Source of the DNA: an alpha proteobacterium 3107
GTDB lineage: Bacteria > Pseudomonadota > Alphaproteobacteria > Rhodobacterales > Rhodobacteraceae
DNA: 9,749 bases
Assembly: GCA_001483205.1 (NCBI GenBank)
Contig: JPPB01000293.1
Location: forward strand, 1 to 9,749
Direction of reading: 5' to 3'
Shown: one piece after another, positions 1 to 5,546 of the stretch
Position numbering within the stretch: position 1 is the stretch's first letter
Layout of the letters: each line of letters starts with the position of its first letter
Made by a program: the position numbers and the translations under genes
The notes under the pieces: model-generated
The model's database searches: none
Told to the model about the DNA's origin: nothing
The model's input: the letters and a program-made list of their open reading frames with translations, nothing else

Positions 1-631
1 GGGTTTCGCCCGCCTCGAACACCCCCGCCAGCCCCGCGCCGACCGAGGTATAAACGACGGCACCGGGAATAATCCCCAGAAAGGTCGAGATCACAAAACG
101 ATACAGCCGCACCCCCACCAGCGCCGGGGCCAGGTTGGCGACGAAGAACGGCACCACCGGGACCAGCCGGATCAGAAACAGCATTGACCACTGGTTGGCG
201 TCGATACCGTCCTTGATCCGCTTGACCATCCCGTCCGAGGCGTCCATCCGGGCGGCCAGCCTGTCGCCCAACCCCCAACGCGCGGCCATAAAGATCGCGC
301 TTGCACCGATGGTCGCCGCCAGCACATTGAACGCCGCGCCGGGAAAGACGCCGAACAGAAAGCCACCGGTCAGGGTTGCCACCGTCGCACCGGGCAGTGA
401 AAAGGCCACAACCACCACGTAGAGGCCGATGAAGGACAAAGCCGTCAGCGCATAGTTGGCGTCGCGAAAGGCGGTCAGGGCCTCACGGTTCTGCGCCAGG
501 GTTTCAAAGGTCAGATAATCGCGCAAGGCAAAGAACCCGGCCACCGCGACCACCGCAATCAGTGCCAGCGGCACCATGCGGCGAAAACCGGAATTTTCAT
601 TTTTTTCAGGCGTATCAGCCATTTTTTTCAT
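1..631 (-). CDS. TVP38/TMEM64 family (DedA-like) inner-membrane protein, 3' end cut by the window edge
   Basis: This is the N-terminal 210 residues of an integral membrane protein of the TVP38/TMEM64 (SNARE-associated/VTT domain) family; the stop codon lies beyond the left edge. After a polar start there is a hydrophobic helix at about residues 20-36, then a membrane region from about 65. The family signatures are visible: SLPGATVATLTGGFLFG (78-94) and FLIRLVPVVPFFVANLAPA (152-170), the latter being the typical R-x-x-P-x-x-PF-x-x-N re-entrant motif. Bacterial members are related to DedA proteins, and lipid or small-molecule transport has been proposed; the substrate here cannot be told. The ATG at 631 is chosen because AAAGGAC sits about 5 bases upstream; a second in-frame ATG at 622 is too far from it. 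The gene is transcribed divergently from rpmH. Family assignment is firm, function is not. Confidence 0.9.
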   Translation of the reverse strand, partial: MKKMADTPEKNENSGFRRMVPLALIAVVAVAGFFALRDYLTFETLAQNREALTAFRDANYALTALSFIGLYVVVVAFSLPGATVATLTGGFLFGVFPGAAFNVLAATIGASAIFMAARWGLGDRLAARMDASDGMVKRIKDGIDANQWSMLFLIRLVPVVPFFVANLAPALVGVRLYRFVISTFLGIIPGAVVYTSVGAGLAGVFEAGET

Positions 632-793
632 GTGTCCTTTGTCTCTGTTTTACCCGCCTTTGCCCGCCCGTTTAAGCCCGGCGGCCCCCGGCCCGCACCT
701 GCCCGGCACGGAACATACGGGGCAGAGCTTACCCACGCATCGCGCCATTTCCTACTGAAAACAACCAAAGAATGTCGCATAAAAATTCACAAG
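632..793. other. Intergenic region upstream of the TVP38 gene
   Basis: This is the left part of the 280-base divergent gap between the TVP38-family gene and rpmH. It has a moderately AT-rich block at about 745-793 next to the rpmH promoter. I see the ribosome-binding site of the minus-strand gene (near 632-640) but no convincing -35/-10 pair for it. Short open frames here lack ribosome-binding sites and family resemblance and are not called. Confidence 0.5.
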
Positions 794-821
794 TGCGAAT
801 TGACTTTTGCGAATTGACTTT
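794..821 (+). repeat. Perfect 14-bp tandem duplication in the rpmH promoter
   Basis: The 14-mer TGCGAATTGACTTT occurs twice in immediate succession (794-807 and 808-821) with no mismatch. Each copy contains a TTGACT -35 element (800-805 and 814-819), so the duplication places two -35 hexamers 14 bases apart. Only the second lies at a workable distance from the CTACAC/TACACC -10 candidate near 836-842. Confidence 0.9.
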
Positions 822-842
822 CGCGCGCGCGCGCCCTACACC
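814..842 (+). promoter_or_regulatory. Probable rpmH-rnpA-yidD promoter
   Basis: A near-consensus -35 hexamer TTGACT (814-819) is followed after 16-17 bases by CTACAC/TACACC (836-842) as a weak -10. The spacer contains an alternating (CG)6 tract (822-834). Transcription would begin near 848, giving a leader of roughly 64 bases before the rpmH ATG. An upstream duplicate -35 (800-805) has no matching -10 at standard spacing. The assignment rests on sequence resemblance only. Confidence 0.55.
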
Positions 843-859
843 CCGGTTTTCGCAGACCA

Positions 860-876
860 CCCCCCATGCCGGGGGG
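860..876 (+). promoter_or_regulatory. GC-only stem-loop in the rpmH leader
   Basis: Six C (860-865), a five-base loop ATGCC (866-870) and six G (871-876) would form a very stable hairpin in the predicted 5' leader, 35 bases before the rpmH start. No T run follows, so it is not a classical terminator. It could affect mRNA stability, or act as a control element for this ribosomal-protein operon; that role is inferred. Confidence 0.45.
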
Positions 877-911
877 CCGCTTGTGACGGGAATGCCTGAC
901 GGAGACCGGCG

Positions 912-1046
912 ATGAAACGCACCTATCAACCCTCGAACCTGGTTCGCAAGCGCCGCCATGGTTTTCGCGCCCGCATGGCGACAAAGGCCGGGCGCAAGAT
1001 TCTGAACGCGCGCCGGGCAAAGGGCCGCAAGTCGCTTAGCGCCTGA
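912..1046 (+). CDS. rpmH: 50S ribosomal protein L34
   Basis: This 44-residue, strongly basic protein is a full-length L34, a small component of the large ribosomal subunit that binds 23S rRNA. It starts with the universal [19 protein letters not shown] block and continues with the equally typical [19 protein letters not shown]. The ATG at 912 is preceded by GGAG (901-904) at seven bases' spacing. It is the first gene of the rpmH-rnpA-yidD cluster and lies 19 bases before rnpA. The order rpmH-rnpA is nearly universal in bacteria. The gene is too short for many ORF finders but is unambiguous. Confidence 0.98.
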   Translation: MKRTYQPSNLVRKRRHGFRARMATKAGRKILNARRAKGRKSLSA

Positions 1047-1065
1047 GTCTCAGGGGACGCGAGCG

Positions 1066-1470
1066 ATGACAGGACCGGCAGAGAGCCGCGTAGAGACTAC
1101 GCCCCCGGCCCCGGTCATTCGTCTGGAAACCCTGAAGAAACGCCCCGATTTCCTGCGCGCCGCCCGCGCGCGACGGTCCCATGTGCCCGGTTTTCTGCTT
1201 CAGGCCCGAGAGCGCGGGCCGGGCGGCGACGCGGGCCGTGTGATCCGCGTTGGCGTCACCTGTTCGCGCAAGCTCGGCAACGCGGTGACCCGCAATCGCG
1301 CCAAGCGCCGGTTGCGCGAGGTTGCGCGTTTGGTGCTGCCCGGCCAGGGGCGGTCCGGCTGGGATTACGTGCTTGTGGGCCGCCCCGGTGTGACCGTCAC
1401 CCGCTCTTTTGACGCTCTGCTGGCCGACCTGCGGGCGGCGCTTGGCAAAATCCATACAGGCGCGCGATGA
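1066..1470 (+). CDS. rnpA: Ribonuclease P protein component
   Basis: The 134-residue basic protein is the protein subunit of RNase P, which assists the catalytic RNA in trimming the 5' leader of tRNA precursors. After an 18-residue proline-rich lead come LKKRPDFLRAARARR (23-37), the central strand RVGVTCSRKLGNAVTRNRAKRR (61-82) and the RNR signature helix RNRAKRRLRE (76-85). The tail has the usual DYVLVGRPG and F-x-x-L-x-x-DL elements. AGGGGA (1052-1057) sits eight bases before the ATG. The stop overlaps the yidD start (ATGA at 1467-1470), implying translational coupling. Length is slightly above the usual 115-125 because of the N-terminal lead. Confidence 0.97.
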   Translation: MTGPAESRVETTPPAPVIRLETLKKRPDFLRAARARRSHVPGFLLQARERGPGGDAGRVIRVGVTCSRKLGNAVTRNRAKRRLREVARLVLPGQGRSGWDYVLVGRPGVTVTRSFDALLADLRAALGKIHTGAR

Positions 1471-1721
1471 CCCCGCTGGCCCGTGTTCTCGCCCTACCGG
1501 TGCGCGCCTATCGTCTGGTGCTGTCGCCCTGGGTCGGCCATGGGTGCCGGTTTCACCCCACATGCTCTGCCTATGCGCTGGAGGCGCTGGAACGGCATGG
1601 GGCGGTTCGGGGCGGCTGGCTGACCGTTCGCCGCATCGCCCGCTGTCACCCCTTTGGCGGGTCGGGGGTGGATGAGGTGCCCGGCACGACAGAGGATGCC
1701 CCCCGGCACGACCCCGGCTGA
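1467..1721 (+). CDS. yidD: Membrane protein insertion efficiency factor YidD
   Basis: The 84-residue protein is YidD, a small membrane-associated factor found beside the YidC insertase gene in many bacteria and reported to help membrane-protein insertion. It shows the family pattern in full: RAYRLVLSPWVGHGCRFHPTC (13-33), SAYALEALERHG (34-45) and RRIARCHPFGGSGVDEVP (55-72). Conserved cysteines are at 27, 33 and 60. It begins inside the rnpA stop codon. The short C-terminal tail after residue 72 is not conserved in the family, and a 13-bp direct repeat covers the stop codon. yidC, which usually follows, is missing here. Confidence 0.96.
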   Translation: MTPLARVLALPVRAYRLVLSPWVGHGCRFHPTCSAYALEALERHGAVRGGWLTVRRIARCHPFGGSGVDEVPGTTEDAPRHDPG

Positions 1722-1739
1722 AACGGCCCCGGCTGAAAC
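1712..1739. repeat. 13-bp direct repeat spanning the yidD stop codon
   Basis: CCCCGGCTGAAAC occurs at 1712-1724 and again at 1727-1739, a 15-base period. The first copy contains the yidD TGA stop. It looks like a small local duplication at the gene end, with no obvious function. Confidence 0.75.
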
Positions 1740-1761
1740 TGCCTGCCCCCCGCATCATCGC

Positions 1762-1781
1762 CTGTCGCCCTGCCGCGACAG
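1762..1781. terminator. Short stem-loop between the convergent yidD and xre genes
   Basis: CTGTCG (1762-1767) and CGACAG (1776-1781) form a perfect six-base stem with an eight-base loop. It lies exactly between the two converging stop codons. No T run follows on either strand, so it could be a weak bidirectional terminator or only an mRNA end-stabilising hairpin. Confidence 0.3.
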
Positions 1782-1782
1782 A

Positions 1783-2151
1783 TCACGACCCTGAAAGCGC
1801 TTGCAACGTGCGCTTGGCGATCACAAGCTGTTTGACGTTCATCCTAGAGGCCATCACGTAGATGTCGGAAATCAGCGTGCCGCGTTCATCAGCAGGGACG
1901 GTATCGACCCCGAAGAACACAGCCGGATCAACGTTGAGCGCCTCGGCAATCACGGTGATGCGCTTCAGCGACGGGGTGAGTTGCCCGCGCTCTATCAGGC
2001 CCAGCGTCGTGTAGTTGATGCCGATCCGGGCGGCCAGAACCATCTGGGAAAACCCTTGCGCCTTGCGATGGCTGCGAATATTCGCACCAAGAACTTTTTG
2101 CAGGTTCACAAGTCCACCCCGAATTGAATGAGTCATGGGAAATAGAGGCAT
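1783..2151 (-). CDS. Xre-family helix-turn-helix transcriptional regulator
   Basis: This 122-residue protein has a single HTH_3 (Cro/CI-type) DNA-binding domain at about residues 19-80. It contains LGANIRSHRKAQGFSQMVLA, then GINYTTLGLIERGQLTPSL as the recognition-helix region, and ALNVDPAVFFG closing the domain. A helical tail of about 35 residues (DISDIYV-like to LQALSGS) may mediate dimerisation; no metal-binding or peptidase domain is present. Such proteins are soluble repressors or activators that often control their own gene. Start choice is uncertain: ATG 2151 has no clear ribosome-binding site, while GTG 2109, just before NLQKVLGANIR, has GGGGTGG four bases upstream and would make a 108-residue protein. 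The gene is divergent from the small gene at 2259. Base composition looks less GC-rich than in neighbours, hinting at acquisition. Confidence 0.88.
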   Translation of the reverse strand: MPLFPMTHSIRGGLVNLQKVLGANIRSHRKAQGFSQMVLAARIGINYTTLGLIERGQLTPSLKRITVIAEALNVDPAVFFGVDTVPADERGTLISDIYVMASRMNVKQLVIAKRTLQALSGS

Positions 2152-2163
2152 TATTTACTTAAA

Positions 2164-2205
2164 ATTGCATCAATCTATATTGAGAAATACTTATTTATAT
2201 GTATT
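2164..2205. promoter_or_regulatory. AT-rich divergent control region with inverted repeats (candidate Xre operator)
   Basis: Two inverted repeats are visible: CAAT-N4-ATTG (2171-2182) and AATAC-N10-GTATT (2186-2190 with 2201-2205). They overlap the promoter-like hexamers of both flanking genes. Xre proteins typically bind such repeats near their own promoter; operator function is inferred. Confidence 0.35.
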
Positions 2206-2207
2206 AT
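2180..2207 (+). promoter_or_regulatory. Candidate promoter for the small unknown gene
   Basis: TTGAGA (2180-2185) and TATTAT (2202-2207) are separated by 16 bases and resemble sigma-70 -35 and -10 elements (4/6 and 5/6 matches). Start of transcription would be near 2214, about 45 bases before the ATG at 2259. AT-rich sequence yields chance matches, so confidence is limited. Confidence 0.4.
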
Positions 2208-2223
2208 GTTGCGATATGAACAA
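2194..2223 (-). promoter_or_regulatory. Candidate promoter for the xre gene
   Basis: On the minus strand TTGTTC (2223-2218) and TATAAA (2199-2194) are 18 bases apart, giving a start near 2187 and a leader of about 36 bases to ATG 2151. It interlocks with the plus-strand promoter candidate, so one bound repressor could shut both. Confidence 0.35.
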
Positions 2224-2258
2224 ATTTTCATGCCTTGGTTGAAGATTGTCGTCCTCAT

Positions 2259-2477
2259 ATGCCTGAAGCACTCTCAACCTCTGACCGCATGGTCCTGATA
2301 ACGGCGCTTTACCTGCTGGGTGACCGGCATCCGGGCTTGGGGTATGACCCGTTGTGGCAGTGGATTGCCAACGAAATTGCCCCGATGCCGAAGGGGTCGC
2401 ACGGCCCCTGGCGCGAGGGCGGCGACGATATTGCCACCTGTGCGCGGCGCTGTCAGGGGTTGGCGGACGGTGTGTGA
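2259..2477 (+). CDS. Small hypothetical protein, 72 residues
   Basis: I do not recognise this protein. From the ATG at 2259 it reads as a 72-residue, probably soluble and helical protein with a hydrophobic/aromatic N-terminal half (VLITALYLLGD, then LGYDPLWQWIANEIAPMP) and a charged second half (KGSHGPWREGGDDI, then CARRCQGLADG) with two cysteines four residues apart. Codon use is typical of the genome (G/C-rich third positions), which supports it being real over the overlapping reverse-strand frame. The start is unsure: TTG 2235 and ATG 2289 are also in frame and none has a good ribosome-binding site. It is divergent from the Xre gene, which makes control by that regulator plausible. Whether it has homologues was not tested. 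Confidence 0.6.
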   Translation: MPEALSTSDRMVLITALYLLGDRHPGLGYDPLWQWIANEIAPMPKGSHGPWREGGDDIATCARRCQGLADGV

Positions 2478-2585
2478 CCGGGCGGGAAACGGTCCCTGAA
2501 AGCCCCCCGCACCAAAGATTGCCGCGCGCCAACCGGTGATATACCATGGGCACAGGCAGAAACAGCAGGCAGGACTCGCCCGTCC

Positions 2586-3599
2586 GTGACGGCGCTCGAC
2601 AAATATCAGCGGCTCGAATCGACCGGGCTGTGGCGCGCCTCACCCGAGGCCCAGCGCCGCGATGTGATTGTGTCGCTCGGGAATGCGACCCTGGTGCTGA
2701 CCGACCGGAATGAAACCGCCCTTGCCCACTGGTCGCTGGCGGCGCTCAGGCGGGTGAACCCGCGACGGCGGCCCGCGCTCTATTCCCCGGACCCGGACGG
2801 CATCGAGACGCTGGAGATCGAAGACGACCTGATGATCCGGTCCATCGAAAAGGTGATTGGCGTCATTGCCCGTGATCGCCCGCATCCGGGCCGTTTGCGT
2901 CTGGCCGGGGTGCTGATCGTCGGGGCGCTGGTTCTGGCCACGCTGGTTTTCTGGCTGCCCCGAGAACTGGCCCGCCACGCAACATCGGTGGTCCCGGACG
3001 TGACGCGGACCCAGATCGGCGACCAGTTGCTTGTCAGTATTCAGCGCCTGTCCGGCAGGCCATGCCGGTCTGCCCCCGGCCTGCGGGCGCTGAACGCGCT
3101 GCGCCGTCAGGTGGCCCCCGGAATGCGCCGCCTTGTCGTGCTGCGCTCCGGTGTTGCCGGAACGTGGCACCTGCCCGGCGGGATCATCCTGCTGAACCGG
3201 TCTCTGGTCGAGGATCACGAGACGCCCGAGGCAACTGCGGGCTATGTTGCGGCAGAGAGGTTGCGGTTTGAAGGCCGCGACCCGCTTGAGCGTCTGTTGC
3301 GGACGGCCGGGCCGGTGACGACGGTGCGGTTGCTGACCAGCGGGCGGATTTCGGACGAGGCGCTGGCGACCTATGCCGAGCATCTTTTGACCTCGCCGCC
3401 CGATCCGCTGGACCATGAGGCGGTTATCGCCGGGTTTGCAGAGATCGGGATCAGCACGGTGCCTTACGCCTATGCGCTTGACATATCGGGGGAAATGACT
3501 TTGCCGCTGATTGAGGCGGATGCGCTGCGTGCGACCCCGCATGAGCCGGTTCTGAGCGATGAGGACTGGGGTGCGTTGCAAGACATTTGCAGTTCCTGA
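2586..3599 (+). CDS. Membrane-anchored protein resembling a degenerate M48-type peptidase
   Basis: This 337-residue protein begins with a soluble domain (1-100, partly strand-forming, with DVIVSLGNATLVLTD and LAHWSLAALRRVNP), followed by one transmembrane helix (about 105-124) and a larger C-terminal domain. In that domain WHLPGGIILLNRSLVEDHETPEATAGYVAAERLR (split as 195-212 and 213-228) resembles the part of M48 zinc peptidases where P-x-G-x-I-x-x-x-x-x-L precedes the HExxH helix. The HExxH histidines are replaced here (GYVAAE at 219-224), so no catalytic zinc site is visible. By the positive-inside rule (RDRPHPGRLR before the helix) the C-terminal domain should be periplasmic. It starts at GTG 2586, with AGGA 11 bases upstream. 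I recall similar conserved proteins in Rhodobacterales; function is unknown. Confidence 0.8.
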   Translation: MTALDKYQRLESTGLWRASPEAQRRDVIVSLGNATLVLTDRNETALAHWSLAALRRVNPRRRPALYSPDPDGIETLEIEDDLMIRSIEKVIGVIARDRPHPGRLRLAGVLIVGALVLATLVFWLPRELARHATSVVPDVTRTQIGDQLLVSIQRLSGRPCRSAPGLRALNALRRQVAPGMRRLVVLRSGVAGTWHLPGGIILLNRSLVEDHETPEATAGYVAAERLRFEGRDPLERLLRTAGPVTTVRLLTSGRISDEALATYAEHLLTSPPDPLDHEAVIAGFAEIGISTVPYAYALDISGEMTLPLIEADALRATPHEPVLSDEDWGALQDICSS

Positions 3600-3626
3600 G
3601 CCGTGCCGGGCCGGAGAAGCCTTGCC

Positions 3627-3642
3627 CTTATCCGCGGATAAG
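3627..3642. repeat. Palindromic element, copy 1 (CTTATCCGCGGATAAG)
   Basis: A perfect 16-bp palindrome lies between the convergent M48-like and MATE genes. It matches the core of the two copies flanking brnTA but not their flanks. Here CTTG (3621-3624) and CAAG (3650-3653) add an outer inverted pair. As RNA it would form a six-base stem with a CGCG loop from either strand, so it might end or stabilise both converging transcripts. Confidence 0.85.
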
Positions 3643-3719
3643 CCTTGTCCAAGACCTCTGTATATTTGCGCATCGCCTGCCAAACCATCAACCCGGCCCA
3701 CGGCAATCATCCGCCACGC

Positions 3720-5075
3720 TCAGCCGGCCCCCACCCCTGCCAACCGCCGCCAAAACCGCAGATTGAGCAGAACCGCCGCGCAGGTCAGCCCGGCCACAAG
3801 CCCGATCCACACGCCGGGCGCGCCAAGACCCAACGGCTGGCTCAGCACATAACTGCATGTCGCCCCGACACCCCAATAGCTGACCCCGGCAATGACCATC
3901 GGTGCCCGCGTATCCTGCACCCCGCGCAACAGGCCCAGCCCGATGGCCTGCGCGCCATCGGCCAACTGAAACACCGCGGCCAGCGCCAGCAGTATCGCAC
4001 CGATCCGCAGAATCTCGGCCCGCGCCGGTTCTGCCGGGTCAAGGAACAGGTCAATCAGCGCCTCGGGAAAGCCGAGAAACACCAGAGCAGCGACCAGCGC
4101 GAACAGCACCGAGAGCGCGGTCACCACCCTGCCGCCATCGGCCAGCCCGGCCTGATCGCCTCTGCCCACAGCGCGACCCACCCTGATCGTGGCAACACCA
4201 CTCAGCCCCAGATGCACCATGAAGGTGATCGCGGCCAGTTGCAGGGCAATGCCATGGGCGGCCAGTTCTGTCGTGCCGACCCAGCCCACCATAATGGCAG
4301 AGGCCGAAAACAGCCCGACTTCGGACAGCATGGTCAGGCTGATCGGCCAGCCCAGCCGAAAGACGCGGCCCAGGGCCTCCCAATCCGACCGCCAAAACCT
4401 GTGAAACAGCGCGTGTTCGGGGGTGGCGCGCGCAACATGAACCGCCAGCGCCAGCGCCGCCAGCAGGTTCGAGACCACCGAGGCAATGCCCGCCCCGGCA
4501 ACCCCCAGTTCGGGGAACCCCCAGTTGCCGAAGATCAGCGCGTAATTAGCAATGCCGTTGATCACTGCCGCCCCGATCGTGACCCAAAGCAGCGCCACCG
4601 TCCGCTCCAGCGCCGACAGATAGCTCTTGAGCACCATCGTTATCAGCGCCGGTCCCATTCCGGCCACGGCGATTCTCAGGTAAAGCTGCGCGAGGTCTGC
4701 CACCTGCGGCTCTTGCCCCAGAAACCGCAGGATCGTCCCGGACCACAGAAAGACCGGCACGATCAGAACCGCATAGGCCAGCGAGAGCCAGAGCGCCATG
4801 CGCGCAACCCGCCGCACCTGACGCTCGTTGCCGGAGGCCGCTGCCTCGGCCACCATCGGCATCACCGCATTCGCAAACCCTGACCCCAGAAGGAACATCA
4901 GCAGGAAAAAGGTGCTGCCGAGCACGAGGGCGGCCAGTTCCGTCACCCCATACCAGCCCATCATCACCGTATCGGTGACGCCAATCAGAATCTGCGCCAG
5001 ATGGCTGCCGATCAGGGGCAACCCCAGCACGAGGATCGCCCGTGCGTGATCCCGGTATGAGCGTTGCCGCTGCAT
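3720..5075 (-). CDS. MATE family multidrug/cation-coupled efflux transporter
   Basis: The 451-residue protein is a complete MATE (multidrug and toxic compound extrusion) transporter of the NorM type, with about twelve transmembrane helices in two repeated MatE halves. Family features include LGLPLIGSHLAQILIGVTDT in helix 1, carrying the conserved Asp, and TVMMGWYG right after it. The first half also has ELGVAGAGIASVVSNL. The second half has LADGAQAIGLGLLRGVQDTR, matching the D-G-x-Q...LRG-x-x-DTR motif of NorM proteins. Such proteins expel organic cations, drugs or metabolites in exchange for Na+ or H+ across the inner membrane; the substrate cannot be read from sequence. The start at 5075 gives the usual short N-terminus, although the purine-rich AGGGGA lies unusually close to the ATG. 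It is convergent with the M48-like gene and divergent from brnT. Confidence 0.95.
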   Translation of the reverse strand: MQRQRSYRDHARAILVLGLPLIGSHLAQILIGVTDTVMMGWYGVTELAALVLGSTFFLLMFLLGSGFANAVMPMVAEAAASGNERQVRRVARMALWLSLAYAVLIVPVFLWSGTILRFLGQEPQVADLAQLYLRIAVAGMGPALITMVLKSYLSALERTVALLWVTIGAAVINGIANYALIFGNWGFPELGVAGAGIASVVSNLLAALALAVHVARATPEHALFHRFWRSDWEALGRVFRLGWPISLTMLSEVGLFSASAIMVGWVGTTELAAHGIALQLAAITFMVHLGLSGVATIRVGRAVGRGDQAGLADGGRVVTALSVLFALVAALVFLGFPEALIDLFLDPAEPARAEILRIGAILLALAAVFQLADGAQAIGLGLLRGVQDTRAPMVIAGVSYWGVGATCSYVLSQPLGLGAPGVWIGLVAGLTCAAVLLNLRFWRRLAGVGAG

Positions 5076-5135
5076 TCCCCTGCCCTATGCCTGCCGCCCG
5101 CCGCCTGCAAGCGGATTACGGCGTCATCGGCGCAC

Positions 5136-5168
5136 GCCCGGCCTTATCCGCGGATAAGGTGCGGGGGG
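5136..5168. repeat. Palindromic element, copy 2 (left of brnTA)
   Basis: An 18-bp perfect palindrome (5142-5159) sits inside a 33-base block identical to 5891-5923. Outer CCCG (5137-5140) and CGGG (5162-5165) extend the stem with small bulges, so the unit could form a long hairpin. It lies between the MATE start and the brnT promoter. No T run follows, so it is better described as a dispersed REP-like element than a terminator. Confidence 0.9.
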
Positions 5169-5195
5169 CCGCTGATACGCCGTTATGCGGGGGTC

Positions 5196-5224
5196 TTGAG
5201 TGGTTATCCATTTGTCGTTACATT
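5196..5224 (+). promoter_or_regulatory. Candidate brnTA promoter
   Basis: TTGAGT (5196-5201) and TACATT (5219-5224) are 17 bases apart, each matching four of six consensus positions. Transcription would start at about 5231-5232, at the brnT ATG itself, in line with the lack of a ribosome-binding site there. BrnA-BrnT complexes are known to repress their own promoter in Brucella; no clear operator repeat is visible here. Confidence 0.4.
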
Positions 5225-5231
5225 GACCGCC

Positions 5232-5546
5232 ATGACGGAAATCCGGTTCACCTGGAACGAAGCCAAAAATGTCGCCAACCAGAAGAAACACGGCATATCG
5301 TTCGAGGAAGCGGCCCGTGTGTTTCTTGACCCGCTGCACCTGTCTGTGCCGGACCGCATTGAGGACAGAGAACAGCGCTGGCAAACTCTTGGTCTGGTCG
5401 GCGGCGTGATGATTCTGCTGGTTGCCCATACCGCCACAGAAGAAAGGGCGGGAAATCAGTTGACCGAGGTGGTCCGCATCATCTCTGCCCGGCCCGCAAC
5501 CCGAAAGGAAAGGATGCGCTATGAAAACGGTTCGCTATACCCCTGA
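5232..5546 (+). CDS. brnT: BrnT family type II toxin (RelE-like fold ribonuclease)
   Basis: The 104-residue protein belongs to the BrnT (DUF497) family, toxins with a RelE-like fold that cleave RNA and slow growth unless held by BrnA. The family pattern is complete: FTWNEAKNVANQKKHGISFE at the N-terminus, EAARVFLDP next, a D-R-x-E-D-R-E-Q-R stretch, a hydrophobic strand VGGVMILLVAHT, and RIISARPATRKERMRYE at the end. The ATG at 5232 matches family starts; the frame is open further upstream, but that extension runs through the palindrome and promoter and is not coding-like. No ribosome-binding site precedes the ATG. The gene overlaps brnA by 26 bases, the toxin-first order normal for this family. 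Confidence 0.94.
   Translation: MTEIRFTWNEAKNVANQKKHGISFEEAARVFLDPLHLSVPDRIEDREQRWQTLGLVGGVMILLVAHTATEERAGNQLTEVVRIISARPATRKERMRYENGSLYP
5507..5514 (+). promoter_or_regulatory. Strong brnA ribosome-binding site within brnT
   Basis: GGAAAGGA lies six bases before the brnA ATG and decides that start. It allows brnA to be translated independently of brnT, whose own start has no such site. Confidence 0.7.

Noticed and set aside
1036..1758. A 240-residue minus-strand open frame across rnpA and yidD
   Set aside because: It overlaps two unambiguous genes on the other strand and has antisense-type composition.
2191..2643. A 150-residue minus-strand open frame opposite the small unknown gene
   Set aside because: Its Arg/Pro/Ser-rich translation and poor codon pattern make the plus-strand reading at 2259 more credible; it also overlaps the promoter region and the next gene's start.
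2640..3710. A 356-residue minus-strand open frame opposite the M48-like gene
   Set aside because: The translation is Gln/Arg/Pro-rich without domains, while the plus-strand frame has a transmembrane helix and conserved-looking blocks.
3645..4883. A 412-residue plus-strand open frame
   Set aside because: It lies opposite the clear MATE gene and its translation is low-complexity, rich in Pro, Arg, Gln and His, as expected of a GC-rich antisense frame.
5142..5213. DnaA boxes or an origin (TTATCC cores in the palindromes, TTATCCATT at 5205)
   Set aside because: TTATCCATT is only 7 of 9 to the DnaA box and stands alone; in the palindromes the conserved CACA end is missing. rpmH neighbourhood does not mark the origin in alphaproteobacteria as it does in some other groups.
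5064..5231. N-terminal extension of brnT by 56 residues
   Set aside because: It would run through the palindromic repeat and promoter, has no family counterpart, and the internal ATG at 5232 matches BrnT starts.
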